Assembly (NCBI RefSeq): GCF_050268245.1
Contig: NZ_JBNNGK010000014.1
Location: forward strand, 1 to 64,000
Source of the DNA: JBNNGK01 sp050268245
GTDB lineage: Bacteria > Pseudomonadota > Gammaproteobacteria > Enterobacterales > Enterobacteriaceae
Direction of reading: 5' to 3'
Length of the DNA stretch: 64,000 nucleotides
Shown here: in pieces, positions 45,819 to 55,048 of the stretch
Layout: each line of letters starts with the position of its first letter
Position numbering within the stretch: position 1 is the stretch's first letter
The notes under the pieces: model-generated
Database searches by the model: none
What the model was told of the DNA's origin: nothing
Seen by the model: only the letters and a program-made list of their open reading frames with translations
Program-made: the position numbers and the translations under genes

Positions 45819-47207
45819 TTAATGATCGCGTAATGGCTTGCGTTGATGTAACGGTAGCCACAACACCAGACGTAATCCGCCAAGCGGGCTGTCCTCGGCT
45901 TTTACCCAGCCACGGTGCTGCGTTATTGCCGCTTCAACGATCGCCAGCCCTAAGCCGGTGCCACCGGATTCGCGGTCACGTGCTTCATCGGTGCGATAAA
46001 ATGGCCGGAAGATTTGCTCACGGTCTTCCGGGCTAACGCCAGGCCCATCATCGTCAACCACGATGGTAATTCCTTGATTGTCGGCGCTGAACGCCACGGC
46101 AATACGCGTGTCGGAGTAACGTAGGGCATTACGCACGATGTTTTCCAGCGCACTGTCCAAGGCACCTGCGTTACCAAATAATGTCCATGGTCCGGGCGGC
46201 GAGATGACCTCCAACTGTTTACCCATTTGTTCTGCTTCGAAACCGGCGTTGTCCAGCACATCGGCCCAAAGCTCGTTGGCCTTCAGCATTTCACGTACCA
46301 ACTCGCTTTTTTGCTGCCCACGCGACAGAACGAGCAAATCGTTGATCATGGAGTCTAACCGCTGCGCTTCTGTCTCAATACGTGCTAATTCATGGCCTTC
46401 GCCGTGTCGGCGGCGCATCAGCGCGGTTGCCAATTGCAAACGGGTCAAAGGGGTGCGCAGTTCGTGAGAAATATCAGATATCAACCGCTGTTGCGCCGTC
46501 ATCATACGTTCCAGGGCGCTGATCATCTGATTAAAACTGGCACCGGTAGCGAGAAACTCCTGTGGCCCCGCTTCCAGCTCTGGATGCTGCTTCAGATTGC
46601 CACGCGCCACGTCATCGGCGGCATTTTTCAATTTCCGCGCAGGTTTTGCCAGACTCCAGGCCAACCACAACAGCAAGGGTGCGCTGATCAACATGGTGAC
46701 AATCAGCAGCAATAGCGGCCGATCAAACATCAAGTTGATGAAATCAGATTGTGGGCTATTGGCGGGGCGAATCAGGTACAGCTGGTAATTATCTTCACCG
46801 TCGCGCACTGAGAAGGGGCCAACCAGTTCAACGCGGCCATATTTTTTCTTTTTCGGATGATCGGCGTTATCAGATTGGCCAATGAAATTACGCACGATTT
46901 GCATTTCGTTACGTTGGGCGCCGATCACGCGGCCTTCGCTGGTCACCAAAAGCAGGCGTTGGCCAGGCGGAGCCCATTTATCGATGGCACGAAACAAGCG
47001 TCGCCACCACATCAGATCGTTCGCCGGATCCTGTTGCAACTCGGCTTCGACATGTTGTTCCAGCATCAACCCCTGTCGTTGCTCACTGTCGAGCAGCGAG
47101 GTTATTTGGCGTGAGTCGAGTTTGGGCACCATCAACACCAGCATGAGCACCAGCGCTAATGTGAACCAGAAAATGGCGAAGATGCGTGCCGTCAAACTGT
47201 TGATCAT
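45819..47207 (-). CDS. cpxA: Envelope-stress sensor histidine kinase CpxA
   Basis: 462 residues from M at 47207 (the frame opens 16 codons earlier). Membrane helices near 8-28 and 165-187 flank the periplasmic sensor domain; a HAMP segment follows. The phosphorylated His248 lies in SDISHELRTPLTRLQ; ATP-binding N, D-G-G and G-x-G boxes lie near the C-terminus. It phosphorylates CpxR on envelope protein misfolding. It overlaps cpxR by 4 nt (ATGA). Confidence 0.97.
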   Translation of the reverse strand: MINSLTARIFAIFWFTLALVLMLVLMVPKLDSRQITSLLDSEQRQGLMLEQHVEAELQQDPANDLMWWRRLFRAIDKWAPPGQRLLLVTSEGRVIGAQRNEMQIVRNFIGQSDNADHPKKKKYGRVELVGPFSVRDGEDNYQLYLIRPANSPQSDFINLMFDRPLLLLIVTMLISAPLLLWLAWSLAKPARKLKNAADDVARGNLKQHPELEAGPQEFLATGASFNQMISALERMMTAQQRLISDISHELRTPLTRLQLATALMRRRHGEGHELARIETEAQRLDSMINDLLVLSRGQQKSELVREMLKANELWADVLDNAGFEAEQMGKQLEVISPPGPWTLFGNAGALDSALENIVRNALRYSDTRIAVAFSADNQGITIVVDDDGPGVSPEDREQIFRPFYRTDEARDRESGGTGLGLAIVEAAITQHRGWVKAEDSPLGGLRLVLWLPLHQRKPLRDH

Positions 47208-47902
47208 GTTACCGACACCATCAAGTAACCCCGGCCGCGCAAGGTTTTGAACCAAGGATGACCATCTTTACGATCCGGTAACTTACGCCGTAGGTTGGAG
47301 ATGTGCATATCGATGGCGCGATCGAACGGTGTCAGACGTTTGCCCAACACTTCTTGGCTCAGCAACTCGCGTGATACCACTTGGCCTAGGTGTTGTGCCA
47401 GCAGGTAAAGCAGGGTGAATTCAGTACCGGTCAAATCCAGCACTTGGCCGTCAAAGCTCGCTTCTTGGCGACCGGGGTTGAGCTGTAGACCATCGACATC
47501 AAGCGTTGGGGCGCCGGTATCGACGTTGTGTTGCTGTTCGCTCCAGTTGGAGCGGCGCAGAATAGCGCGGATGCGTGCTACCAGTTCACGGTCATTGAAC
47601 GGCTTAGGCAAGTAATCATCAGCCCCCAGTTCCAGACCGAGAACGCGATCGAGTTCACTACCGCGAGCGGTCAACATAATGACCGGCGTTTGGTGGTGTT
47701 GGCGCAGTTCTTTCAAGGTATCGATACCGTTTTTCTTCGGCATCATGATATCAAGCAATAGCAGATCGATAGAGCTGTCCAGCAGCGATAAAGCCTGTTC
47801 ACCATCATGGGCTACGATGATAGTAAAGCCTTCCATTTCAAGCAGTTCTTTCAACAGCGAGGTCAACTCGCGGTCATCATCAACTAACAAAATTTTATTC
47901 AT
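47204..47902 (-). CDS. cpxR: Envelope-stress response regulator CpxR
   Basis: 232 residues. The receiver domain has acidic D9-D10-D11 region and phosphorylation site D51 in LLLLDIMMP; an OmpR-type winged helix follows from about 130. It activates cpxP, chaperone and protease genes. It is divergent from cpxP, with a CpxR box in the shared gap, consistent with autoregulation. Confidence 0.97.
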   Translation of the reverse strand: MNKILLVDDDRELTSLLKELLEMEGFTIIVAHDGEQALSLLDSSIDLLLLDIMMPKKNGIDTLKELRQHHQTPVIMLTARGSELDRVLGLELGADDYLPKPFNDRELVARIRAILRRSNWSEQQHNVDTGAPTLDVDGLQLNPGRQEASFDGQVLDLTGTEFTLLYLLAQHLGQVVSRELLSQEVLGKRLTPFDRAIDMHISNLRRKLPDRKDGHPWFKTLRGRGYLMVSVT

Positions 47903-47955
47903 TGTGATTTACCTCTCAACGCAAAATACGTCATCAACTGTTGGCATTCCATGAC

Positions 47956-47970
47956 TTTACGTAGTTTTAC
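47956..47970 (-). promoter_or_regulatory. CpxR box between cpxR and cpxP
   Basis: On the minus strand GTAAA-ACTAC-GTAAA, a perfect match to the CpxR consensus GTAAA-N5-GTAAA. It lies 54 bp before cpxR and about 80 bp before cpxP, where it can serve both genes. Confidence 0.9.
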
Positions 47971-48049
47971 ATGCACTGACGGATGTTTGCAGGTGCAGCA
48001 GTACACTGCTTCTCGTTGATTCGCAAAGTTGAAAGAAAGAGGAGCAAAA

Positions 48050-48541
48050 ATGCGTAAAGTGGCCGTATTAGTTATGGCATCAACGCTGGCGTTAGTTTCT
48101 ACCGCCGCTACCGCTGCCGACACTATATCGGAAATACGTCCAGCTCCTAAACATGATGCGATAAGTACACCTGGTCAGCACCATATGTTCGACGGTGTTA
48201 GCCTGACCGAACAGCAGCGCCAGCAAATGCGAGATTTGATGCATCAGGCCCGCAACGATCTGCCTGATGTCAATGTAGCTGAAATGGAAGCGATGCATAA
48301 ACTGGTCACTGCAAACAAGTTTGATGAAGCCGCTGTGCATGAACAAGCGGAGAAAATGGCTCAGGAACAGGTAAAGCGCCAGATCGTCATGGCGAGAGTG
48401 CGCAACCAAATGTACAACCTGCTGACGCCACAACAAAAAAGTGTTTTAGACCAGAAACATCTGCAGCGTATGCAGCAGATGAAGCAACAGATTTCTGGTT
48501 TGCAGCAAACTTCTGCCCAGAAGTTGAGTGCGACTGAGTAG
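48050..48541 (+). CDS. cpxP: Periplasmic Cpx inhibitor/chaperone CpxP
   Basis: 163 residues from ATG 48050 (AAAGAGGAG upstream). A signal peptide (MRKVAVLVMAS to ATAA) is followed by the LTxxQ repeats: LTEQQRQQMRDLM near 53 and LTPQQKSVL near 126. It damps CpxA and delivers misfolded pilins to DegP. Its 3' end carries the CpxQ small RNA. Confidence 0.96.
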   Translation: MRKVAVLVMASTLALVSTAATAADTISEIRPAPKHDAISTPGQHHMFDGVSLTEQQRQQMRDLMHQARNDLPDVNVAEMEAMHKLVTANKFDEAAVHEQAEKMAQEQVKRQIVMARVRNQMYNLLTPQQKSVLDQKHLQRMQQMKQQISGLQQTSAQKLSATE

Positions 48542-48549
48542 TACCCTGT

Positions 48550-48607
48550 TTTTCCTTGCCATAGACACCATCCCTGTCTTCCCCGCCATCATGGCGGGGC
48601 TTTTTTT
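48550..48607 (+). ncRNA. cpxQ: CpxQ small RNA (3' UTR of cpxP)
   Basis: The conserved stretch TTTTTCCTTGCCATAGACAC, continuing to CCATCCCTGTCTTCC and the terminator, matches the enterobacterial CpxQ as I remember it. CpxQ is cut from cpxP mRNA by RNase E and, with Hfq, represses inner-membrane protein mRNAs. The 5' end is approximate. Confidence 0.82.
48581..48607 (+). terminator. cpxP/CpxQ terminator
   Basis: CCCCGCC/GGCGGGG stem followed by CTTTTTTT. Confidence 0.92.
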
Positions 48608-48656
48608 GCCTGACATTCCGTTATACTGACGCCTGGAAATTTCATCGGGATTTGTT

Positions 48657-49559
48657 ATGCAACAGCAATATGCGCGCTTGGTAAAATCCGCCGCTTTGGC
48701 TGCCACCGTTTTGGCCTCTACGTTACTGCTGATCAAAATCGTTGCTTGGTACATCACCGGCTCGGTCAGCTTGTTAGCATCGCTGGTGGATTCATTAGTC
48801 GATATCGCAGCTTCGTTGACTAACCTGTTGGTGGTTCGTTACTCATTGCAACCCGCCGACGAAGAACATTCCTTTGGTCACGGAAAAGCCGAATCGTTGG
48901 CGGCGTTAGCGCAAAGTATGTTTATTTCCGGCTCCGCGCTGTTTTTGTTTCTTACCGGCTTCCAACATCTGTATTCGCCGCAAACGCTACGCGAGCCCGG
49001 TATTGGCATAGCGGTTACCGCGGTGGCATTGCTTAGCACGCTGATTTTGGTTGCCTATCAGCGCTGGGTCGTCAGAAAAACGCGTAGTCAGGCGGTGCGC
49101 GCAGATATGCTGCATTATCAGTCAGATGTCATGATGAATGGTGCTATTCTTATCGCGCTTGGGCTAAGCTGGTACGGTTTTCAGCGTGCTGATGCGTTGT
49201 TTGCATTGGGGATTGGCGTCTACATTCTCTACAGTGCGTTGCGAATGGGTTATGAAGCGGTGCAATCGTTACTGGATCGTGCATTGCCGGATGATGAACG
49301 GCAGATGATTATTGATATCGTCTCATCATGGCCCGGTGTTAGAGGCGCGCATGATTTACGTACTCGTCAGTCTGGGCCGACGAAGTTTATTCAGTTGCAC
49401 TTGGAAATGGACGATAATCTGCCGCTGGTGCAGGCGCATAATTTGGCTGAACGGGTGGAAAAAGCGTTGCTACGGCGTTTTCCTGGCGCTGATGTGATTA
49501 TTCACCAGGATCCCTGCTCCGTTGTGCCTCTAAGCCGACAAGGCCATTGGGAGCTATAA
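48657..49559 (+). CDS. fieF: Cation-efflux pump FieF (ferrous iron/zinc)
   Basis: 300 residues, cation diffusion facilitator with six membrane helices. The transport site is D45/D49 (DSLVD) with H153/D157 (HYQSD); the C-terminal cytoplasmic domain has HLEMDDNLPLVQAH and HQDPC. It exports divalent metal by proton antiport. Same place as in E. coli, between cpxP and pfkA. Confidence 0.96.
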   Translation: MQQQYARLVKSAALAATVLASTLLLIKIVAWYITGSVSLLASLVDSLVDIAASLTNLLVVRYSLQPADEEHSFGHGKAESLAALAQSMFISGSALFLFLTGFQHLYSPQTLREPGIGIAVTAVALLSTLILVAYQRWVVRKTRSQAVRADMLHYQSDVMMNGAILIALGLSWYGFQRADALFALGIGVYILYSALRMGYEAVQSLLDRALPDDERQMIIDIVSSWPGVRGAHDLRTRQSGPTKFIQLHLEMDDNLPLVQAHNLAERVEKALLRRFPGADVIIHQDPCSVVPLSRQGHWEL

Positions 49560-49650
49560 TCAGCACATAGCCTACGACGAGCGTTGTGTCGGGGAGGGGA
49601 AATTAGCTCCACGTGCGATGCGACTTTTTTTACCTTAATTTAGCGTGACC

Positions 49651-49662
49651 TGAATCAATTCA
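49651..49662 (+). promoter_or_regulatory. Probable Cra (FruR) operator before pfkA
   Basis: TGAATCAATTCA, a near-palindrome matching the Cra consensus (TGAAWCNWTTCA). It sits 16 bp upstream of a TATAAT (49678-49683) that is a likely -10 for pfkA. E. coli pfkA is known to be repressed by Cra. Confidence 0.6.
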
Positions 49663-49793
49663 GCTGGGTGTTTTTGATATAATATTCAGCAATAAAATCC
49701 GTAAAGCGGGGTTGCTACAACCGGAGACGTGGAAGTCGCAATCGGCGAATACAAAATTCTTAAGAAATTGCATCTACAAGTTCAGAGGTAGTC

Positions 49794-50756
49794 ATGATCA
49801 AGAAAATCGGTGTACTGACGAGTGGCGGTGACGCGCCGGGTATGAACGCTGCAATCCGTGGCGTTGTGCGCGCCGCACTTACGGAAGGTCTGGACGTTTT
49901 TGGTATCTACGACGGCTATCTTGGCTTGTACGAAGATCGTATGGAACAATTGGATCGCTATAGCGTGTCCGACATGATCAACCGTGGTGGCACCTTCTTG
50001 GGCTCAGCCCGCTTCCCGGAATTCAGAGATGAAAACGTACGTGCCAAGGCAATCGAAAACCTGAAGAAACGCGGCATTGACGCGTTAGTGGTCATTGGCG
50101 GTGACGGTTCGTACATGGGCGCCAAACGTCTGACGGAAGAAGGTTTTCCGTGCATCGGTCTGCCAGGTACCATCGATAACGATGTTGCGGGCACCGACTA
50201 CACCATTGGTTATTTCACCGCGTTAGAAACGGTGGTTGAGGCGATTGACCGTCTCCGTGACACCTCTTCTTCACATCAACGTATTTCTATCGTCGAAGTG
50301 ATGGGGCGTTATTGTGGCGACCTGACACTGGCCGCGGCGATTGCTGGCGGTTGCGAATTTATCGTCTTGCCGGAAATCGAGTTCAACCGCGAAGACCTGG
50401 TTTGTGAAATCAAAGCGGGCATCGCTAAAGGTAAAAAACACGCTATCGTGGCCATTACCGAGCACATCTGCGATATCGATGAGCTTGCTGCTTATATCGA
50501 GCAGGAAACTAAGCGTGAAACCCGTGCGACCGTCTTGGGGCACATTCAGCGTGGTGGTTCACCGGTAGCCTACGACCGTATTCTGGCCTCACGTATGGGC
50601 GCTTACTCCATTGAACTGCTGTTGCAAGGTTATGGCGGCCGTTGTGTGGGGATCCAGAACGAAAAAATGGTGCATCACGACATCATTGACGCGATCGAGA
50701 ACATGAAGCGTCCGTTCCGCAGTGACTGGTTGGATACCGCCAAAAAATTGTACTGA
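49794..50756 (+). CDS. pfkA: 6-phosphofructokinase 1
   Basis: 320 residues. ATP loop TSGGDAPGMNAAIRG, catalytic Asp in GTIDNDVAGTDYTIG, and VEVMGRYCGDL for the substrate. It phosphorylates fructose 6-phosphate, the committed step of glycolysis. Confidence 0.98.
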   Translation: MIKKIGVLTSGGDAPGMNAAIRGVVRAALTEGLDVFGIYDGYLGLYEDRMEQLDRYSVSDMINRGGTFLGSARFPEFRDENVRAKAIENLKKRGIDALVVIGGDGSYMGAKRLTEEGFPCIGLPGTIDNDVAGTDYTIGYFTALETVVEAIDRLRDTSSSHQRISIVEVMGRYCGDLTLAAAIAGGCEFIVLPEIEFNREDLVCEIKAGIAKGKKHAIVAITEHICDIDELAAYIEQETKRETRATVLGHIQRGGSPVAYDRILASRMGAYSIELLLQGYGGRCVGIQNEKMVHHDIIDAIENMKRPFRSDWLDTAKKLY

Positions 50757-50782
50757 TCGTCTTTTGGTGTTGTGCAATGAAG

Positions 50783-50806
50783 GCCTCCGCTAGCGGGGGC
50801 TTTTTT
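50783..50806 (+). terminator. pfkA terminator
   Basis: GCCTCCGC/GCGGGGGC (one G-T pair) with a TA loop, then TTTTTT. Confidence 0.85.
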
Positions 50807-50940
50807 ACGCGTTATGTGCCTATATTCCAGAATCGTCTAGTAATAATTTTTTTATTCTTTATCTCTTCCTTCAGTTTCTGGCAGGCTTTGATGTTAAATC
50901 AACCGCTTGAGGCTGCGGTTATTATTCTGGGAGAGTAGTG

Positions 50941-51930
50941 ATGCGTAAATGGGGTCTAGGACTTACCTTATTATTGCTGGCGGCCGGCGCGGCGGCAAAA
51001 GACAGTCAATTATTGAATGTTTCGTACGATCCGACGCGCGAGTTCTATCAAGAGTATAACGCGGCTTTCAGTAAATACTGGCAGCAACAGAGCGGTGATA
51101 AGGTGACGGTGCGTCAATCACATGGTGGCTCAGGCAAGCAGGCCACCTCTGTTATCAATGGCATTGAGGCTGACGTGGTGACGCTGGCATTGGCCTATGA
51201 CATCGACGCCATTGCCGAGCGTGGGCGCATAGATAAAAAGTGGATTAAGCGCTTACCTGCTAACTCAGCACCTTACACCTCGACCATTGTTTTCCTGGTG
51301 CGTAAGGGTAACCCGAAAGGCATTCATGATTGGCCGGATTTGGTTAAACCGGGCATTTCCGTGATTACGCCTAACCCGAAAACGTCTGGTGGCGCACGTT
51401 GGAACTATCTCGCGGCTTGGGGTTTCGCTCTACATCACAACAATAACGATCAGTCCAAGGCGCAGGCGTTCGTCAAAAACCTGTATAAAAATGTTGAGGT
51501 GTTGGACTCCGGCGCGCGTGGTGCGACCAATACTTTTGTTGAGCGTGGTATCGGTGATGTGCTGATTGCGTGGGAAAACGAAGCCTTACTGGCGAAACAG
51601 GTGTTGGGTCAAGATAAGTTCGAGATTATCACCCCGAGCGAATCCATTTTGGCGGAGCCAACGGTGTCGTTAGTCGACAGAGTGGTGGATAAACGAGGAA
51701 CGCGTGAAGTGGCGAATGCGTATTTGCACTATCTGTACTCACCAGAGGGGCAACTCATCGCGGCAAAACACTACTACCGGCCACGTGATGCGGCTGTTGA
51801 GGCTCAATTTGCCGAGCAGTTTCCAAAACTGAAATTGTTCACCGTGGAGGATACCTTTGGTGGTTGGGCTCATGCGCAAAAAGTGCATTTTTCCAGCGGT
51901 GGGACATTTGACGAAATCGGCAAACGCTGA
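50941..51930 (+). CDS. sbp: Periplasmic sulfate-binding protein
   Basis: 329 residues from ATG 50941 (a GTG just before is in frame). A signal peptide ends near AAGAAAKDS. Family segments YDPTREFYQEYN and QSHGGSGKQA (sulfate-binding loop) are clear. It delivers sulfate to the CysTWA transporter. Downstream are two terminator-like hairpins with repeat copy C between them. Confidence 0.96.
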   Translation: MRKWGLGLTLLLLAAGAAAKDSQLLNVSYDPTREFYQEYNAAFSKYWQQQSGDKVTVRQSHGGSGKQATSVINGIEADVVTLALAYDIDAIAERGRIDKKWIKRLPANSAPYTSTIVFLVRKGNPKGIHDWPDLVKPGISVITPNPKTSGGARWNYLAAWGFALHHNNNDQSKAQAFVKNLYKNVEVLDSGARGATNTFVERGIGDVLIAWENEALLAKQVLGQDKFEIITPSESILAEPTVSLVDRVVDKRGTREVANAYLHYLYSPEGQLIAAKHYYRPRDAAVEAQFAEQFPKLKLFTVEDTFGGWAHAQKVHFSSGGTFDEIGKR

Positions 51931-51948
51931 TTTAACGCCAAGATAAAC

Positions 51949-51969
51949 AACCCCGGCGAGCGGGGTTTT
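51949..51969 (+). terminator. sbp terminator, first copy
   Basis: AACCCCG/CGGGGTT with loop GCGAG, followed by TT. It is directly left of repeat copy C. Confidence 0.75.
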
Positions 51970-52097
51970 GAGCTTGATGACGAAGTCGCCTGATGATCCG
52001 AGATACCCGGGCCTAGCGCAGCGAGGAGCGCTCCGGTGGCTTACGCCACTACGACCCCATCGACACGCTTTCCCTAATAACAAGCGTTGTCATCAAC
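51970..52097 (-). repeat. ~130-bp interspersed repeat, copy C (reverse orientation)
   Basis: Reverse complement of the A/B family, with hairpin GTGGC-GTAA-GCCAC (perfect) and the common CCCGGGTATCTCGG block. Its ends carry TTGATGAC as an 8-bp inverted repeat. It lies between the convergent genes sbp and tpiA, flanked by two similar hairpins. Confidence 0.88.
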
Positions 52098-52100
52098 CAT

Positions 52101-52123
52101 AAACCCCGACTAACGGGGTTTTT
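52101..52123 (+). terminator. Second sbp-side terminator
   Basis: AAACCCCG/CGGGGTTT with loop ACTAA and a T tail. 18 of 21 bases match the hairpin at 51949, on the other side of the repeat. Confidence 0.75.
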
Positions 52124-52142
52124 CAGGCTAAGCCAAAGATTA

Positions 52143-52910
52143 TCAGGCTTTTTTAGCTTCAGCGGCTGCCTTCACGATGACGGCAAATGCGTCTGCTTTC
52201 AGTGAAGCGCCACCGACCAATGCACCGTCAATGTCCGGCTGAGCGAACAGTTCTGCTGCATTTTTATCGTTAACGGAGCCGCCGTACTGGATGATGACGT
52301 CTGCAGCCACTTCCGCGTCATGCTTAGCGATGTGGTCGCGGATAAATTTGTGCACGGCTTGTGCCTGCGCCGGGGTGGCTGATTTGCCAGTACCGATAGC
52401 CCACACTGGCTCATAGGCGATAACGGTGCCTTTCATTGCCGGAGCGCCCAGCGTTTTCAGCACGGCATCGATCTGACGAGCGCAAACTTCTTCGGTTTTA
52501 CCCGCTTCGTTTTCTGCTTCGGTTTCGCCGATGCACAGCACAGGAATCAAACCGGCTTCTTTCAGCACGGCAAATTTCTCAGCGATCGCTTCATCGGTTT
52601 CTTTGTGATAAGTGCGACGCTCAGAGTGACCGATGATGATGTATTGCGCACCGACATCTTTCAGCATGTTAGCAGAAACTTCACCAGTGAACGCGCCAGA
52701 CAGGTTTACGTCTACGTTCTGCGCGCCCAGCGCAATACGGCTGCCAGCCAATTGGTGTTTGGCTTGATCCAGGTACATGACCGGTGGCGCGATGGCAACG
52801 CCGCAGCCTTCTACGCTGCTCAGTTCGTTGCGTAGGCCAGCAATCAGCTCGTTGACCATATGAGTGCTGCCGTTGAGTTTCCAGTTACCCATAACTAATG
52901 GATGACGCAT
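52143..52910 (-). CDS. tpiA: Triosephosphate isomerase
   Basis: 255 residues. GNWKLNG (Lys), IGHSERR (His) and YEPVWAIGTG (Glu and the mobile loop) make the active site. It interconverts the two triose phosphates. Convergent with sbp; the cdh gene found between them in E. coli is absent here. Confidence 0.98.
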   Translation of the reverse strand: MRHPLVMGNWKLNGSTHMVNELIAGLRNELSSVEGCGVAIAPPVMYLDQAKHQLAGSRIALGAQNVDVNLSGAFTGEVSANMLKDVGAQYIIIGHSERRTYHKETDEAIAEKFAVLKEAGLIPVLCIGETEAENEAGKTEEVCARQIDAVLKTLGAPAMKGTVIAYEPVWAIGTGKSATPAQAQAVHKFIRDHIAKHDAEVAADVIIQYGGSVNDKNAAELFAQPDIDGALVGGASLKADAFAVIVKAAAEAKKA

Positions 52911-53090
52911 ATATTTTCCTCCAACAAGGGAACGCGAGAGCCGAAATTAATACTGCCGAACGGGCAGTCAACCTGGCCAACAGTATAGAGATGAATAGAT
53001 GAGAAGGCTTTGCTTTTTGTCATTAATACGTTTCATCATTACCCGATGCGGCCATATTACTTGGGGGATTCGGCGCATCATGCCTCAGCG

Positions 53091-53675
53091 TCAGGGCTCG
53101 GACAACGTCAGTTTGACCGGCTCAACGGCAAAGGTTAGCCCCTTCTTGCCGTTATCTGCCACCACGTAGCGGATTGCACCGGCCTGCTGCGAATAAAAAC
53201 GCGCACCTTGGCCTTTCTTGAGCAGTGCGCTTACCCCTGTGATGCTTTTTTCGACCGTTAGTGCCGGTTCGAATTGGCGCATCAGTGCCGCCATATAGTT
53301 AATGGCAATGGCCCGCGCCGTTTTTTCCACGTTGCCCTGCAATGGCAGATAGGTAATTTGCAATGTTTTGATTTTACCGGTGCCTTTTTCCAGAGCGGTG
53401 GAAGCATAGAGGTTTTCGTTCAGCTTACTGGCAGCGCGCGTCAGCAACGGTGCATCGTCTTCAGGCGTCGCGATCGCGCGAAATTCGCCGATAGGTAATG
53501 TGGGGTTATCGCGGTTATATTTTTCGCGGAATTGCACCACCGTCAGATCGAAGGTTGGCGCCCCAGCGAGTAAATAGGGAGCCGTAGCCGCGGCATTCGC
53601 ATTGGCAGACGTCTGAGCCCAAGCGCAGCTCAGCCCGGACAGCAGACAAGTGGTGAGGGTAATTCTTCTCAACAT
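53091..53675 (-). CDS. yiiQ: Secreted DUF1454 protein YiiQ
   Basis: 194 residues from ATG 53675. A signal peptide (MLRRITLTTCLLSG to CAWA) is followed by ATAPYLLAGAPTFDLTVVQF and the C-terminal RYVVADNGKKGLTFAVEP, both conserved with E. coli YiiQ. Periplasmic; function unknown. Confidence 0.92.
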   Translation of the reverse strand: MLRRITLTTCLLSGLSCAWAQTSANANAAATAPYLLAGAPTFDLTVVQFREKYNRDNPTLPIGEFRAIATPEDDAPLLTRAASKLNENLYASTALEKGTGKIKTLQITYLPLQGNVEKTARAIAINYMAALMRQFEPALTVEKSITGVSALLKKGQGARFYSQQAGAIRYVVADNGKKGLTFAVEPVKLTLSEP

Positions 53676-53852
53676 AATTCGCGATTCTGATAACAAAGCA
53701 GACTCCGATTAAAGCGATAATCGGGGGCGGTTGTCAAAGATCCCATTGGATTATCTATTGGTGGCCATCATGGCGTATTTGAGATTGCGCTGGCACCGCC
53801 GACATGGCATGACCTATGTTACACTGTCGAGCAAAATATGGGCAGGTTAACA

Positions 53853-54290
53853 ATGCAGGATTCCATGACATTACAACAGTGGTGCTTTTCGTTCAAAGGC
53901 CGAATTGGGCGGCGTGACTTCTGGATTTGGATAGGCGTTTGGCTGGTGTTAATGGCCGCCGCGTTTACGCTTGCTAACTATGATTGGGTGGCGATTCAAA
54001 CCATCGCGTTTTTCATTGTGGCCATGCTGTGGCCAACGGCAGCGGTGTTAGTTAAGCGGTTGCACGATCGCAACAAGTCTGGCTGGTGGGCGCTGTTACT
54101 GATCTTGGCGTGGATGCTAGCTGCGGGTAATTGGCACATGCTGGCACCGGTTTGGCAGTGGGGCGTCGGGCGTTTTATCCCGACGCTGATTATTGTCATG
54201 ATGATGATCGATTTGGGTGCGTTCGTCGGCACGCCAGACGACAACCGTTTTGGCGCACCGCCGGAGCCGGTGAAGTTTCGCGTAGGTTGA
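53853..54290 (+). CDS. yiiR: DUF805 membrane protein YiiR
   Basis: 145 residues from ATG 53853 (AGG 6 nt upstream). The N-terminal SFKGRIGRRDFW is the DUF805 signature; three to four hydrophobic helices follow, with VKRLHDRNKSGWWALL between them. Inner-membrane protein of unknown function. Confidence 0.88.
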   Translation: MQDSMTLQQWCFSFKGRIGRRDFWIWIGVWLVLMAAAFTLANYDWVAIQTIAFFIVAMLWPTAAVLVKRLHDRNKSGWWALLLILAWMLAAGNWHMLAPVWQWGVGRFIPTLIIVMMMIDLGAFVGTPDDNRFGAPPEPVKFRVG

Positions 54291-54298
54291 CGTTTTGT

Positions 54299-55045
54299 TT
54301 ACCAGTAATGCTCGCTGGTCATATGTCCCGGTTTGCGGCGCAGGTGTTTGCGCATCCCGTGCCGCTCTTTCAGCATTTGCTGAGTGTCGCGCACCATTTG
54401 TGGGTTACCGCACAGCATGATATGGCTGGTCTCGGCATCAATGTTTAAGCCGATTGCCGCTTCCAGCCTTCCGTCTTCGAGCAGTGCCGGTACGCGACCG
54501 GTCAGTGAGCTGGGTGCTTCTTCACGGCTGACCACCGTTTGAATATGTAATTTGCCGTTATAGCGCTGCTGCAATTGTTGCATCAGCGGCAAATAACTTA
54601 AGTCACGCGCATAACGGGCGGCATGCACCAGTACCAATTTATTAAATCGCTCCAGTCCGTTACCTTCTTGCAGAATGGACAGATAGGGGCCGATAGCCGT
54701 GCCGGTCGCCAGCATCCATAGCGTGTCACAATCGGGTACTTCCTCCAGTACGAAGAACCCGGCGGCTTCCTTGGTGATCATGATTTCTGCGCCCGGCTGT
54801 AGTTGATTGAGTTTCGGGCTCAGTTTGCCATCCGGTACGGTGACCAGATAGAACGCCAGGTTGGAATCGCTGGGAGCGTTAACGTAGGAGTAAGCGCGCT
54901 GTATGCGTTCGCCATCAATTTCCAAGGCCAATTTAGCGAATTGCCCTGCGGTGAACGGGTCGATCGGTGCATCGACGGTGAGAGTAAACAATCCATCGGT
55001 CCATTGTTCCAGATGCGTAACTTTACCTTTAACCCATTCAGCCAT
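54299..55045 (-). CDS. fpr: Ferredoxin/flavodoxin-NADP+ reductase
   Basis: 248 residues. FAD-binding RAYSYV near 50-55, NADP-binding ATGTAIGPYLSIL and the C-terminal PGHMTSEHYW. It moves electrons between NADPH and flavodoxin or ferredoxin. It starts 3 nt after the stop of a SufR-like regulator gene and is likely co-transcribed with it. Confidence 0.97.
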   Translation of the reverse strand: MAEWVKGKVTHLEQWTDGLFTLTVDAPIDPFTAGQFAKLALEIDGERIQRAYSYVNAPSDSNLAFYLVTVPDGKLSPKLNQLQPGAEIMITKEAAGFFVLEEVPDCDTLWMLATGTAIGPYLSILQEGNGLERFNKLVLVHAARYARDLSYLPLMQQLQQRYNGKLHIQTVVSREEAPSSLTGRVPALLEDGRLEAAIGLNIDAETSHIMLCGNPQMVRDTQQMLKERHGMRKHLRRKPGHMTSEHYW

Positions 55046-55048
55046 ACT

